A stretch of 64,000 bases of DNA from Litsea cubeba (GCA_012931725.1 CM022944.1:61848600-61912599), one strand, 5' to 3'; positions 1 through 11,066 are shown, counted from the stretch's first letter. Notes: a model not told the origin generated them from the sequence alone. Numbers and translations are program-made.

Positions 1-125
1 CACAACCATACATATATACATGTTTTAAGCATAAAAGAGTCTTTCCATTAAATAACCAGTAAATATCCAGTAACAAAGAATAAGAGTGCAGCTAGTGGGC
101 TTTAGGGCATACACCAATCCCAACA
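1..125 (-). mobile_element. End of an LTR, probably Ty1/copia-like, cut by the left window edge
   Basis: Read on the minus strand, the sequence begins at 125 with TGTTGGGATTGGTGTATGCC and ends the reading frame of an integrase that lies immediately to its right. The TGTTGG start is typical of plant copia-type LTRs, which usually end in CCAACA, so the strand is uncertain. The flanking five bases CTTGC (126-130) are the expected target-site copy; the partner lies outside the window. Superfamily is inferred only from the terminal bases. Confidence 0.5.
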
Positions 126-217
126 CTTGCGTGCCAAAATATCCATGGATCCTCTCATCTTCATTGGAATGAAATGAGCTGACTTGGTGAGTCTGTCAAC
201 AATCACCCAAATGCTGT
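126..217 (-). pseudogene. Chromovirus B integrase core, distal fragment
   Basis: On the minus strand this short stretch encodes the integrase core segment around IWVIVDRLTKSAHF. It continues directly from the fragment that ends at 12462 once element A and one copy of the GCTGT duplication are removed. The frame is lost at 125/126 where a copia-like LTR begins. The same motif occurs in the D integrases of this window (VIVDRLIKSAHF), which supports a Tekay-like chromovirus. Only about 30 codons remain. Confidence 0.85.
213..217. repeat. Target-site duplication GCTGT, left copy (element A)
   Basis: GCTGT directly precedes the TGTGTGGGG start of the 5' LTR and is repeated exactly after the CACCTACA end of the 3' LTR at 12462-12466. 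This is the usual 5-bp duplication made by retrotransposon integrase. Confidence 0.95.
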
Positions 218-1106
218 TGTGTGGGGAGATTTCCAGAGCTCCAGGATTACGCTAAATCACAGCCATCAGAAGGGACTAAGCACTATTACGTGCCATCCGC
301 GTGCCGCCCACGTGGCGCCAGACCGCCTCGGCTACCAGGACGGGGGGCCCGGCCGAAGTCAGGAAGGTCCGGGCCGCTAGCGCCGAGCTCGGCTACCCCA
401 GGTGCTCACCTCGGCTGAAAGCTCCACCTCGGCCGAAGGAACCGGGACGAAAGCCAAAGCAGGAAAGAATCTCCACTCGCGCCCTTCGCCCCCCACGTCA
501 TCAGACAAGTGGAGGGATAGGGGCCCGAGCCAGTGAGACAGATGCGACATCCAGCCGTCAACAATCTTCGCCAGATCCCTGACAGGATGGCATCCAGCGG
601 CTGAGGCCAAATCAGGGCACGGCCCGAGGATAGATCCGATGGTGCCCCTACCGCCAAAGGCGCCCAACACAATCTGGCCCAACGTGACACGCATTCAATG
701 CGATATGGGCCGATCCGACTGGCATTAAATGCAAAGCGGGCTGGATTGGACCGCATTAATTACTTTGTGGGCTGATCATGACTTCCCTGTCGAGTCATGG
801 GACCCGCGCCAAGATATCATCCAAAGATACGACCCAAGCCTCTATAAATAGAGCCTCATTCCACATGCAAGGTACGGACAATCCAACAGAAAGAGCCGTT
901 ACTCTGTCTCTCTTCTTCCTCTCCTTCCTTTGTTCCAGTTCATTCACCGACTTTGGCATCGGAGAGCCTTGCGCCGCCCAGGCCAGGGTCCTCTGGCCGT
1001 TTGCTCTTCCCTTTCAGGCTTTCGGGCGGCACCTAATCTTCATCACCTTGGATAAGTCCTCTAAGACACCCCAGTTATTGTGGGTCATTATTTTCCAGCA
1101 CCTACA
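218..1106 (+). repeat. Element A 5' LTR
   Basis: Runs from TGTGTGGGGAGATTTCCAG to GCACCTACA (889 bp) and matches 11574-12461 almost base for base. It contains a TATA box at 841-850 and is followed two bases later by the primer site. Confidence 0.95.
841..850 (+). promoter_or_regulatory. TATA box in the 5' LTR of A
   Basis: TCTATAAATA matches the plant TATA consensus about 265 bp before the LTR end. The same box is kept in the 3' LTR near 12198. Transcription of the element should start about 30 bp downstream. Confidence 0.75.
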
Positions 1107-1108
1107 AT

Positions 1109-1124
1109 TGGCGCCGTCTGTGGG
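1109..1124 (+). other. Primer-binding site of A
   Basis: TGGCGCCGTCTGTGGG lies two bases after the LTR end. The first nine bases fit the complement of a plant tRNA-Asp 3' end and then diverge. This form of primer site is common in Tat and Athila elements. Confidence 0.75.
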
Positions 1125-1171
1125 AAAGTAATATCCCAACCTTCCCAACCTTCTCAATCATCCCAGAAATC

Positions 1172-3105
1172 ATGCCTCCGAAAGCTAGGAAGGGCGGAGA
1201 ATCCTCGAGAGCAATGCTCGAGCAGCCAGCACCGTCGACGGACGTCCCTCCTCAAGGGCGGTCCCGAACGGTGCATGGCACATCTGCAGGCGAGGGCCGC
1301 CTAGGCTCGCAGCTCTACGTCGAGGTCCCCCTCCAAGAGGGACTCGAGGCCTCCTCTCAGCAGACGAAGTCACGCCACCCCGATGCGACGAGCGTCGGCA
1401 TGAGCGCCCTCGCAAAGATAAAGCCGTGGCCGTAGACCAAACACGCCGCGCTCAACCTCCTGCCACTGGAGGAGTTGTCGCAGCTCAAAATGCTCTCCTC
1501 CAGAAGCAGGAGCAGCTAATTCGTGAGCTCCAGCAGCAGCTGAGGGCAGCGCAAACTGCCTCGTTGAGGCAGCCCTCTGATCCTCAGGGCAAGAAGAGGG
1601 ACGCCCAGAGCAGGGCAACCCAGCCTCCTCATGAGGATCTGAGAAACCATCTGGACCACAAGCGAAGCCAGATCCATGATGAAGGCTCAAGCAACAGCCG
1701 AAGTCATCGTAGCTGCGATGGCCGAGCCCATAGCCATCACACCCCGAACCACTCCAGGCGAAGATCGAGAGTGCCGACACCAGAAAAGGATGACGAGCAG
1801 GAGCGATTCGACAAACGCATCAGGTTGGCTCTTCAGCGAAACCTGGACGTGCGGGACCAGAAACGAATCTGTGGCCATACCGATCTGGGGGCCTCACCCT
1901 TCACGAGAGACATCGAACGGACTCCCTTGCCCAAGAAGTTCTCTGTCCCGCGGTTCGTCCCTTACGACGGACTGTCCGACCCATCCGCTCACCTCCGACA
2001 CTTCTCCCAGAAGATGTCCATCTGGGGGAACGAGGGTCACCTCAACTGCAAAATCTTCTCCTCCAGTTTGGGAGACCTCCCCCTGAAGTGGTTCTGCGCT
2101 CTCCCCAAAAAGTCAGTTTCGAGCTGGAAGGAGCCCCAGCTCTCCATCCTGAAAAAGTTCCAAGCCTACAGCGTCGTTCCCAAGACAGAGGGGGACATCC
2201 TCGCCCTAAAAATGAAGCAGGGCGAGAGCCTCGCCAAGTTTGCCCAACGATTCTGGGCGGTTTACAGCCAGGTCGAGGGCACCAGGGAGGAAATAACAAT
2301 CTTTGCTTTCCAACATGCCATGGTCCCCGGACACGACCTCCGGAAGGACCTGGTCGGAGACCCCCCAGAATCCATGCCGGCATTGATGTCCCAGATAAAG
2401 CGCTTTGTCGCCCGGGAGGAAGATGAAATCCGGGCCCGGGAAGAGGACGAAAGCCCGGAGCCTGGGCAGAAGAAAAACCAGCCTCGGCAGAGAGGCGGGA
2501 GGCCCTTCCAGAAGCAGGAGCCCAAGCAGGCCTGGGACGCTAATTCGGCGAAGCCTACGTTGTCCAGATCTGGGGGCACCTGGAGGCCCAGACCTCCCAC
2601 CAACGCCAGTCAGGGCGTCAATGTCGTCTTCAAGGAGCCAATATACCAAATCATGAACAAAATAAAGACCAAGCCGTTCTTCAAGTGGCCTCCGCCCTTG
2701 AGGAATGAGCCCACCTCCGGCAGCCGAAGCAAGCTCTACTGCTCCTACCACAAAGGTAACGGGCACAAGACCGAGGAGTGCAAGTCTCTGAAGTGGTACC
2801 TAGAGAGGCTAGCCAGCGAAGGCCGCATTCCAGAGTTTGTCGAGGCAGAAGATGCCGGTGGCAGCGAGGGCCGAGTTCACCAGAGCACGGCTCGGGATCC
2901 AGACAGCGAGGATTCCGAAAAAATCATTAACGTGATCCACCTGGCGTCCTCAGTTCCCTCTCCCTCGTCTCGCGGAGGCTCGCAGGCCCGTGCCGAGGCC
3001 AGGCGGGCATCGCACGGGAAGGAGGTGATGAAAGCCGAGCTCGGACCGGCATCCAAAAAGCTCGCCGCGACCGACCTGCGATCTCATTCTCAGACAAAGA
3101 TCTAG
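1172..3105 (+). pseudogene. gag: Element A gag (capsid/nucleocapsid), frameshifted
   Basis: The capsid polyprotein starts at the ATG at 1172 (MPPKARKGG) and runs 87 codons to a stop at 1435. The reading then continues in another frame from about 1426 to 3105 (559 codons), so one indel separates the two parts. The gag capsid domain spans about 1950-2390, with the recognisable run YDGLSDPSAHLRHF. A knuckle-like CxxH...HxxxxC segment (CSYHKGNGHKTEEC) lies near 2740. Charged, proline-rich linkers follow. The gag proteins form the cytoplasmic particle that packages the element RNA. A further frame change near 3060-3105 separates gag from protease. Family assignment to Tat gag is confident; function is lost in this copy unless the shifts are bypassed. 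Confidence 0.85.
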
Positions 3106-3500
3106 AGGGAATCCAGCTTCCCCACAACGACCCCCTGCTCCTCACAATGAAGCTAAGGGACTTTACCGTGAAGAGGATCCTCGTCGACTCCGGCAGCTCT
3201 TCCGAGGTCCTCTACTACGAGTGCTTCAAAAAAATGAACCTCTCGGAAACAGACCTCACGGAAGTCCGTGCGCCCTTGCTAGGGTTATCCGCCAGGCCAG
3301 TCTATCCCAAGGGTAGGATCACCCTGGAAACCCGAGTCGGCGGAGCCTCCGTGTTGGCCGACTTCCTGGTCGTGGACGCCCCTTCTCCCTATAACGTCAT
3401 CTTGGGCAGAACGTGGCTCCACAAATTGGAAGCGGTCCCTTCTTCCCTCCACCAGAAGCTGAAGTTTCGTATTCGAGAGCAAGGAGGACAAGATGGAAGT
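3106..3500 (+). pseudogene. Element A aspartic protease
   Basis: In frame with the open stretch 3147-3533, this segment carries the retropepsin active site LVDSGSSSEVLY (Asp codon 3186-3188) and the downstream flap-side motif NVILGRTWLHKLEAVPSSLHQ. The protease would cut the gag-pol polyprotein. It is out of frame with gag upstream, and a further frame change near 3480 separates it from reverse transcriptase, since the continuation is read from 3493 in another frame. The catalytic Asp is intact. Confidence 0.85.
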
Positions 3501-5128
3501 GGTCACAGTGGAGGGAGATCAGCAGCAAGCTAGGCAGTGCATGCTGGCAACGGTCCCAGCAGAGAAAGAGCCAGAGCGCGTCAACCTCGCCGAATTCGAG
3601 AAAGGCCTAGATGAAATCGGCCGAGACCCTGAGAAGAAAAGTATTGAGGATCTGGCCGAGGTCAGGCTAGACTCGGCGGACCCAGACCGGTTCTTCCTGA
3701 TCGGCACTCAGCTGCCAGACGAGGAGGGAGCCGAACTCTCAAGGTTCCTGGTGCAGAATGTCGATGTCTTCGCTTGGAGCCCAAGCGAAATGCCAGGGGT
3801 CGACCTCGAGGTCATGTGCCACAAGCTAAATGTGGACCCCAGCCACAAGCCAGTAGTGCAAAGGGCCCGAAGGACAGGGCTGCAACAGACAGACGCGGTC
3901 GTCGAAGAGGTCGACAAACTGCTGAAGGCAGGAGCCATCCGGGAAGTCCAGTACCCGGTCTGGCTGGCTAATATGGTGGTGGTTAAAAAGAAAACTGGTA
4001 AATGGAGGGTGTGTGTCGACTTCACAGACTTGAACAGGGCCTGCCCTAAAGATAGTTTCCCCCTTCCAAAGATTGATCAAATGATCGACGCCACAGCTGG
4101 CCATGACTGAATGAGCTTCCTCGACGCCTACAGAGGCTACCACCAGATTCCACTACACGAGCCTGACGAGGAGAAAACGTCATTCATAACCCCCCCGCGG
4201 CACTTACTGCTACAAGGTGATGCCCTACGGGCTAAAGAACGCGGGCGCAACGTATCAGCGCCTCGTGACAAAGATTTTCCAGGCTCAGCTCGGCCGAACG
4301 GTGGAAGTGTACATCGACGACATGGTCGTCAAATCAGTGCACTCCAGCGACCACCTGGCGGATCTCGGCCAAGTCTTCGGCATCCTTCGCGCGTTCAAGC
4401 TCAACCTCAACGCTTCCAAGTGCGCCTTCGGCGTGGCCTCTGGTAAGTTCCTCGGCAGCTTGGTAACGCGGAGGGGGATAGAGGCCAATCCAGACCAGAT
4501 CACCGCGATCCAGGGCATCCTGAGCCCCTCTACCACGAAAGAAGTCCAGAAGCTCACAGGAATGGCTGCAGCACTCAATCGCTTCATTAGCCGGTCATCA
4601 GATAAGTGCAGGCCTTTCTTTCAGCTTCTAAGGAAAAATTTAAAATTCCAGTGGACTCCTGAGTACGACCAGGCGTTGGCCACGCTCAAAACCTATCTGT
4701 CGTCACCACCCTTACTCTCCACCCCAACTCGGGGGGAGGTTTTGTATTTATATCTTACGGTCTCGGATCACACAGTGAGCTCTGTCCTCATCAGGGAGGA
4801 CAAGGGAATTCAAAAACCAATTTATTACATGAGCAAGACTCTGCTTGATGCCGAGACCAGATACCTTCTATTGGAAAAGCTCGCGCTGGCTTTCGTCAGT
4901 GCCTCCCGCAAACTCTCCCATTATTTTCAATCCCACTCCATTGTGGTAATCACGGAGCACCCACTCCGTTTTATATTTCAGAAGGCTGACTTTTCAGGGC
5001 GGATATCAAAGTGGGCAATTGAACTAGGGCAGTATGATATACAGTACCGTCCCCGAACTGCAATCAAAGCCCAGATTCTGGCAGACTTCATCGTCGAATT
5101 CATCTCGCCAAACTCGGCTCCGACCTAG
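3493..5128 (+). pseudogene. Element A reverse transcriptase and first RNase H
   Basis: The palm and finger motifs are clear: WLANMVVVKKKTGKWRVCVD near 3961, then MPYGLKNAGATYQR, and the catalytic YIDD at 4310-4321. The gypsy-type RNase H follows at about 4690-5060 (PLLSTPTRGEVLYLY, then YYMSKTLLDAETRY). A TGA stop at 4108-4110 replaces what should be Trp. An extra base in the C-run near 4190 shifts the frame. A TAG at 5126-5128 replaces a Gln that is CAG in the related copy E. The enzyme would copy element RNA into DNA; this copy cannot encode it intact. Confidence 0.9.
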
Positions 5129-5752
5129 CTCGGCACGGAACTGGGGGGCATAGGGCAGGAGCCCGAAGTGACCGAGGTCGAACAGTCTCCCACCTCGACA
5201 TGGAAGATCTTTGTCGACGGTTCATCCACCTCCAAGAGAGCTGGCGCCGGCATAGTCCTCCAATCGCCAGAGGGTCTGGTCATAGAGCAGGCCTTCACCT
5301 TGGACTTCAAACCAACAAACAATGAGGCAGAGTATGAAGCACTGATAACAGGATTGAACAGCGCCCAAATCCTCGGAGCCCAGCACCTGGTGATCTTCAG
5401 CGATTCCCAACTGGTAACCAGCCAGCTCGCCGGAGATTACCAGGCCAGGGACGAAAGGATGGCGGCCTACTTAGCCCTCGCGAAAAAACTGCTGTCTCAT
5501 TTCCAGAAAGCCGAGGTCAGGCAGATATCCCGAGATACCAACACGCACGCTGACGCGCTTGCCAGCCTAGCTTCCGCTGTCGAAGCCGGAAAGAAGAGGA
5601 CCGTCGAGGTTGGGTCGATATCAAGATCAAGCTTAGAACTCCATTCATCTCGGCTAATCCTCTGTGCTGACCTCGGCCCAAGCTGGATGGATCCGATCAT
5701 CGCTTACTTGAAGGACGATCAGCTCCCCGAGGACAAGACTGAAGCCCACTGA
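5129..5752 (+). pseudogene. Element A second (archaeal-type) RNase H
   Basis: After a short linker the segment encodes WKIFVDGSSTSKRAGAGIVL, then NNEAEYEAL, FSDSQLVTSQL and HADALASLAS. These hold the D-E-D-D catalytic set of an archaeal-like RNase H, distinct from the gypsy RNase H upstream. Such a dual RNase H arrangement is known in the plant Tat clade. The reading frame runs from about 5168 to a TGA at 5750-5752, where copy E has an Arg codon. The extra domain probably removes RNA from the RNA:DNA hybrid, perhaps compensating for a weakened first domain (inference). Confidence 0.88.
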
Positions 5753-6922
5753 ATCAGACTCAAGGCAGTTCGATTCTGGCTCTCTCCCGAAGGCAAACTC
5801 TACAGGAAATCCTTCATAGGTCCATACCTCCAATGCGTCCACCTGAGCAAGGTGGACAACTTCCTGTATGAGATCCACGAAGGAATCTGTGGCAGTCACA
5901 TAGGAGGTCGATCGCTGGCCTACAGAGCTATAAGCCAGGGTTACTGGTGGCCCTACATGCACAAGGACGCGCAGGTGTACGCCAGGAAATGCGAGAAGTG
6001 CCAGAAGTTCTCCCACTCTCTCCACCAGCCAGCACAAGATCTGAGTCCCCTCTCTAGTCCATGGCCCTTCGCTCAATGGGGCCTGGACATTGTGGGGCCT
6101 CTCCACCGAGCTCCAGGGAACAAGAGATGGCTGATAGTCGCCACAGATTACTTCACAAAATGGATAGAAGCTGAGTCGTTGTCCTCCATCACGGACAGGG
6201 ATTCCAGGAACTTCATTTGGAAAAACATCCTGACGAGGTTCGGCATCCCCAGGACCCTGATTCCGGACAACGGGACTCAGTTCGACTCCAAATCCTTCAA
6301 AGACTTCTGCCAAGAGCACGGCATCAGAAACCGTTACTCTACTCCGGCATATCCACAGAGCAATGGCCAGGCCGAAATCTCTAACAAAGTGATCCTGGAC
6401 GGCCTGAAGAAGCGACTGGACAAGGCAAAGGGAAGATGGGTAGAGGAACTTCCGAGCATGCTATGGGCATACAGAACGACTCCAAGACGTTCCACCTCGG
6501 CGACACCTTTCTCTCTGGCCTACGGGATGGAGGCGGTCATTCCTTTAGAAATCGGCCTACCCACCCTGAGGACAGAGCTGGTCGACCAAGGCCGAAATGA
6601 GATGAACCTGGCAATGGAGCTGGACCTGGCAGACGAGCGCCGAGAAGCAGCAGCCCTGCGACTGACCGACTATTAGCAGCGGCTGGCCAGGGCATACAAT
6701 CAAAAAGTCAGAGAAAGAAGCTTCTCCGTGGGAGAGCTGGTTTCAAAAAAGACCCTGCCAGCTGACAAAGAACCAAACGAAGGGAAGCTTGCCCCGAACT
6801 GGCACGGCCCGTTCAGGGTAGTCTCACTGGCAGGAAGATCATCCTACAACCTCGAGGACTTAGAGGGCAAGCCATTGCCGAGGCCATGGAATGCATCCCA
6901 CTTAAAGAAGTTCTATTTCTAA
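5753..6922 (+). pseudogene. Element A integrase
   Basis: The zinc-binding HHCC part is visible from 5878 (HEGICGSHIGGRS through CEKCQKF). The catalytic DDE core follows: GLDIVGPL near 6088, DNGTQFDS near 6268 and SNGQAE near 6361. A GPF-type C-terminal motif, NWHGPFRV, lies near 6800. A TAG at 6674-6676 interrupts the frame, which resumes to the TAA at 6920-6922. The protein would insert the new DNA copy. There is no chromodomain, as expected for a Tat element. Confidence 0.9.
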
Positions 6923-7002
6923 AGATGTAATGAGTCTCAGAATCAATGAAAGCAGCTTTTGCCCTGTCATCAATCTGTCACCTCTCTTTGACTGACTCCG
7001 GC

Positions 7003-7310
7003 AGCTTTGGGTCTACCGCCCTGGAAAAGGCTTCGAGTTCAAACACTCAGTCGTTTCCTAAAGCCCTGGGTCTACCGCCCTGGAAAAGGCTTCGAGTTCA
7101 AACACTTAGTCGTTTCCTAAAGCCCTGGGTCTACCGCCCTGGAAAAGGCTTCGAGTTCAAACACTCAGTCGTTTCCTAAAGCCCTGGGTCTACCGCCCTG
7201 GAAAAAGCTTCGAGTTCAAACACTCAGTCATTTCCTAAAGCCCTGGGTCTATCGCCCTGGAAAAGGCTTCGAGTTCAAACACTCAGTCGTTTCCTAAAGT
7301 TCCGGGTTTA
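7003..7310 (+). repeat. 59-bp tandem repeat downstream of pol in A
   Basis: Units begin at 7003, 7062, 7121, 7180 and 7239, with a partial sixth at 7298, giving an exact 59-bp period. Each unit contains GGTCTACCGCCCTGGAAAA and GAGTTCAAACACTCAGTCG. The short spacer 6923-7002 shows nothing else. Tandem repeats just after pol are typical of Tat and Ogre elements. Confidence 0.95.
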
Positions 7311-8668
7311 TACACCCCTTGAGACCGTTGCCGAACTCATGCTCACACAGCCGAGACCAACGGGATTCTGGGTCCACCTCGGCGCAAGGCAGTTCGTCTC
7401 GGCCAAGGTTAGTTTTTAAGAAGGAAAGAGCAGTGCAAGCACTGAAGTGCAAAAAAGCAGCCCAAAAATACAAGTGTTACAAAACAGTGCGAGAAAAGTA
7501 AGAGAAAATACAAAAACACTGTACACGGATTGTGTGATCGCAAAACTCGTCCTTTTTATTCATTGTAATTACTTCATTACAAGGGTTACAAAAAGGAGAA
7601 CAAAGCACAGAAAGGAGGCTCGCAGTCCTCTAAAAGTAGAAAAAGAAATAAAAACTGGGAGGCTCTGATCTTCACCGACTCTTCAGGATGCAAGCTCGAA
7701 GACTCCGGTCCGCTGTTTGGAGGCTTTGAGGGACTCTGAATTCCACCGAGCTCTACAATACACTTTGGTTGGTCAGACCAAAGCATTCAAGAGCCCCTCC
7801 AGTTCGGAGGCCCTGGACCTCGCTGAGCTCTTCAACACCCTACGGTCAGTGAGACCAAAGTTTGAAGAACCCCTCGGTCCAACGGGGCCTCGATCCTGCC
7901 CTCCGTTCGGCGGTCTTGATATACCGCAAGGAGCGCGTTCCCACACAGGACCCTGCAGGACCGCCAAACGCGGAGGGCGCCACCAACCCACAGTTGCAGA
8001 AGACTCCCATGCAACCGGACCGGGGAGGGTTGGCTGTGGACCCGCGTTCAGAGAGCGCGTGGTCCACGAGGAACGCTTTCAGAGAGTGCGCAGACCACGA
8101 CGGGCTTCCCCCCTCGGAGAGAGCCGTCCTCAGGCGCAGGGGTTCCCCCCGGATCGAATATTTCTAAAGGTCTACCAGACATGGCTGCCAAAGCAATAAA
8201 CAGAAGAAGACGGGCTCCTACGTCTATATGAATTAAGTTATCCTAATTTCATTTCTTTTCCTCTCCCATGGCGAGCCTACCACTTCTACTTATAGGAGGA
8301 AGAAGGGCCCGGTCTCCGAAGGAAGTTATGAGGCGAAGTCTCCCATGCGTTACGCGGGAAGCACGTCTTCCTGTTTGATGACCAGCGATCCCTATGGCGC
8401 CATGTGGAGCCGTTCGCCCGTTTCCCTCATCGGCCGTATTGCCATGCTTACTGCTATTTATGGTCTCCAGAATACGTAGAATCGGCACAGATAGCTATAA
8501 GACCGTTCGACTCTCTCTGACTCGGAGGTCGCGCATCACATAAAAGGCATTCAATACCACACCCAGAAACAAAAGAGAAGTAAAGGAGCTCTATTCTCAT
8601 TAAAAGCGAAGGATGTTACAGGGCTGAAAGCAATACATATAAAAGGCCAAAAGCAAGAAGAGGCGAGA
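7311..8668. other. Non-coding 3' region of A between the tandem repeat and the antisense gene
   Basis: About 1.36 kb with no convincing reading frame on either strand. It holds an A-rich stretch (7420-7640) and a GC-rich stretch with paired phrases such as TTCAGAGAGCGCGTGGTCC and TTTCAGAGAGTGCGCAGACC (8046-8098). It probably includes the 3' UTR of the antisense gene. I see no other element in it. Confidence 0.6.
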
Positions 8669-11064
8669 CTACTGTGGCTTCGGCGACTCCACCAGGTCGA
8701 TCACCGTATCTGATGGACCAGCGGCATCGGCCGCGACCGCAACCTCGCTTGGAGTGTCGCCGGCAGTAGAGGCTTTGACCAGTACCTCACCCGAAGTGGG
8801 GGCAGAAGAGGCCTCGCCTTGAGGCATGGCCGAGGCATCGCTGGCGACCGGGGCGTCGCTCGGGGCCGGGGCAGCATCCGAGGCAGGGTCAGTTACGGGG
8901 GCAGGAGAAGAGCTCGGCTCAGGAACGGGGTCCGAGTACTTCGGCAGATTCCGATAGACCGGGTGGTCCTCAGGAACCCCCGCGCACCTCAGCGCGGCCA
9001 AGCACCCTTCCTCGAACAAGATGGAGGTAATTTCCTCCACCTGCCTCTCGTACTCTTCGGTGGCCTGGTCCACCCCCCTTTGGAAAGAAGACTGCGCCTC
9101 AGACAGCAAGGAAGCTTTCTCTTTCTTTCGCTCGGCATTCCCCGACTTAAGCTTCTCAATTTCGGCGTGCCCAGCCAGCACTTCACCATGCAGCTTCGTC
9201 GCCTCAGCCGCCGATTCAGACCTCGACCTGGCTAGTTCAGACTCAAGCTCGGCGATCCTCTTGGTCTTCGTCCAGATGTCACCCTTCAGTTGGTGAGCCT
9301 GCGATGTGAGGTCCTCCAGCCGGGTAGCCGCCTCGGCGCTGCTCTTCCTCAGCCCTTCCAGCTCTTTCTTTAACCTCTCCCCCTCAGACTCTAGCTGGGC
9401 AACCTTTGCGACATTCCTGTCACTCCTCTCCATCACAGTCAGGAGCCTTTGCACGTTCTACAAAAAGAGAAAGTATGTCAAACAAAAGCAGCCAAGCTGA
9501 GGCACTTGAAGAAAAGCATTGAAGATACTCACCAGAAGATTGGCCTGGATCGACGAGACCATCAGGCTCTCATCGTCGTACCTCCCATGCAATTCCATGT
9601 CTCGCGGCAAGGCACAGGCTTTTGCGAGGGCTCCAATGACGTTGGCGTTCCCCAACTGCCGGTCCTCGACGTTCAGAGGCTTCCCAGGCTGCGTCTCCAT
9701 CCTGGGTCTCCATGCCGCAGGGGCTGCTCGAGGTGCGGAGGCCGGTACGGATCCTTGCCCCACCGAGAAGGTGAGCTCGCGTGCCGCCCCGCTGGCCGGC
9801 GCACTTTTCTCAGACGGAGCCTTGACTCCGGGGGCCCGCACAGGAGTTTTACCCTTCGGAGGCTGTTCAGCCCCCGAGTCCTTCTCCCCCACCTTGGACT
9901 TCTTCCTGGGCGGGGACCCCTCCCTCGGGCGATCCGGCGAGCGTCGCCGCACTCCCTCGCTCGGAGCAGGGGCAGGAGCAGAAGTGGCACCGACTCCCCC
10001 CGAGCCCGAAGGCGCGCGGGTGCTGGCGGACGATGGTGTCGTAGAGGAGGAAGATCTCTGCCTGAACTTGGCCGCCAAATCCTTGACATCAGGCGCCCTT
10101 GAACCTCCCTCCATTCCTTCTTCCCAGTCGGACGAATAAGCGTCCACTACCTCTGTCAGGTTCGGCGGTTCCGAACTAGAGGTGGATGCCTCGGCGCCGG
10201 ACGCAGCTCGGCTCGCGGCAGGATCGTTCAAAGGGACCCCGGCGGGCACGGCAACGGTAACAGCAGGATGATCAAGTTGCGCCTCATCCTCCGAGGCTGC
10301 TCCGATTCTCCTATAGTGGCCACGGTACCTCGGCGTGTACCCTAGCAGTTTCCAGGCCGATCTGGTCTCGTGCCCCTTGTATCTTTCGACCTTGTTGAGG
10401 TCGTCAACGTTCCTCCTCCAGCCTTCGCTCACAGCCCGGCGTCGCCTCGCACCCAGTTCTGCACCATAAACAATAAGAGTGTCAGCTCGGCATTGTCAAA
10501 ATCAAGCAAAACAAAAGGAGAAAAGAAGCAGTGTTTACTTGGGACAGTCCCGGGGCGACGAGGGACCATCAGCCTCCTGCTCTCGCCGGCGCTGAATTCC
10601 CAGTCCCCCGACACACAGAAGAGATCTTCCTCGGCATTCTTACTGGAATCCTCCAAGGCCAGGACGAAGCCTCTTCGTTGCTGCTTCACCCGGAGATAGT
10701 ACTTTCCTTCCCCAGCCTTTCAGATATCATAGGTGTCCTCGATGTCATGGACACCCAGGTTGGTCCCCAAGATCTCGTTCAGCTTCGCCGTGCCCATGAT
10801 GACTTTGTAGCCATTGGGCATCAGCTGGCACGGGGTAATAGACCAGGCGCTAAGGCAAGCCCTAAGCAGGGGGTGCAGAGGGAATCTGACCCCGCCCTCG
10901 ATCACAGAGATCAGAGGGAACGGCATCCAGCCGCCGGAAAAGCGACGCGCGGCATAGTCAATGGGATCCACCGGCTTGAGGCGGACTCCCTCCGGGATAC
11001 TGTAAGTGGCCCTAAACCTTGCTATGCCCTCGTCAGTATCTAACCGAAACCTAGGGGTGCCCAT
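8669..11064 (-). CDS. Antisense gene of A: Transposase_28-like domain, low-complexity middle, coiled-coil C-terminus; two coding introns
   Basis: Exons on the minus strand are 11064-10539, 10458-9533 and 9457-8669 (2241 bases, 747 codons with the stop). Removing introns with GT...AG ends at 10538-10459 and 9532-9458 joins the frames exactly. The N-terminus (MGTPRFRLDTDEGIARFR, later RFPLHPLLRACLSAW and MPNGYKVIMG) resembles the plant domain known as Transposase_28 or putative gypsy-type transposon protein. The middle is rich in Ser, Pro and Ala with basic stretches. The last exon has long heptad-like runs (IAELESELARSRSE), a probable coiled coil, then an acidic Pro/Ala tail. One TGA at 10722-10720 interrupts exon 1. 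Antisense ORFs between pol and the 3' LTR are reported for Retand-like Tat elements; their role is unknown. A start further upstream is not supported. Confidence 0.75.
9458..9532 (-). other. Predicted intron 2 of the antisense gene
   Basis: On the minus strand the donor is CTG|GTGAGT and the acceptor is TTTTTGTAG|AAC after a T-rich tract (75 bp). Its removal joins the low-complexity exon to the coiled-coil exon without changing frame. Confidence 0.8.
10459..10538 (-). other. Predicted intron 1 of the antisense gene
   Basis: Donor CCAA|GTAAAC and acceptor TGGTGCAG|AACTGG on the minus strand (80 bp, T-rich). Splicing preserves the frame, while reading through it reaches a stop soon after the acceptor. 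Confidence 0.8.
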
Positions 11065-11066
11065 GT

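Noticed and set aside
377..756. Minus-strand frames of 105 and 116 codons in the 5' LTR of A (and their copies near 11763-12113)
   Set aside because: They lie in a GC-rich LTR, recur only because the LTR recurs, and have no start context or domain.
778..1131. 117-codon plus-strand frame at the end of the A 5' LTR
   Set aside because: It spans the TATA box, transcription start and primer site, and is repeated in shortened form in the 3' LTR; not a plausible protein.
2206..2766. Minus-strand 186-codon frame inside A gag
   Set aside because: Complement of the gag coding strand; no recognisable domain.
9449..10139. Plus-strand frames of over 200 codons opposite the antisense gene of A
   Set aside because: They are the complement of a Ser/Pro/Ala-rich coding exon, where GC-rich third positions open the other strand. 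The minus strand has splice sites and a continuous protein.
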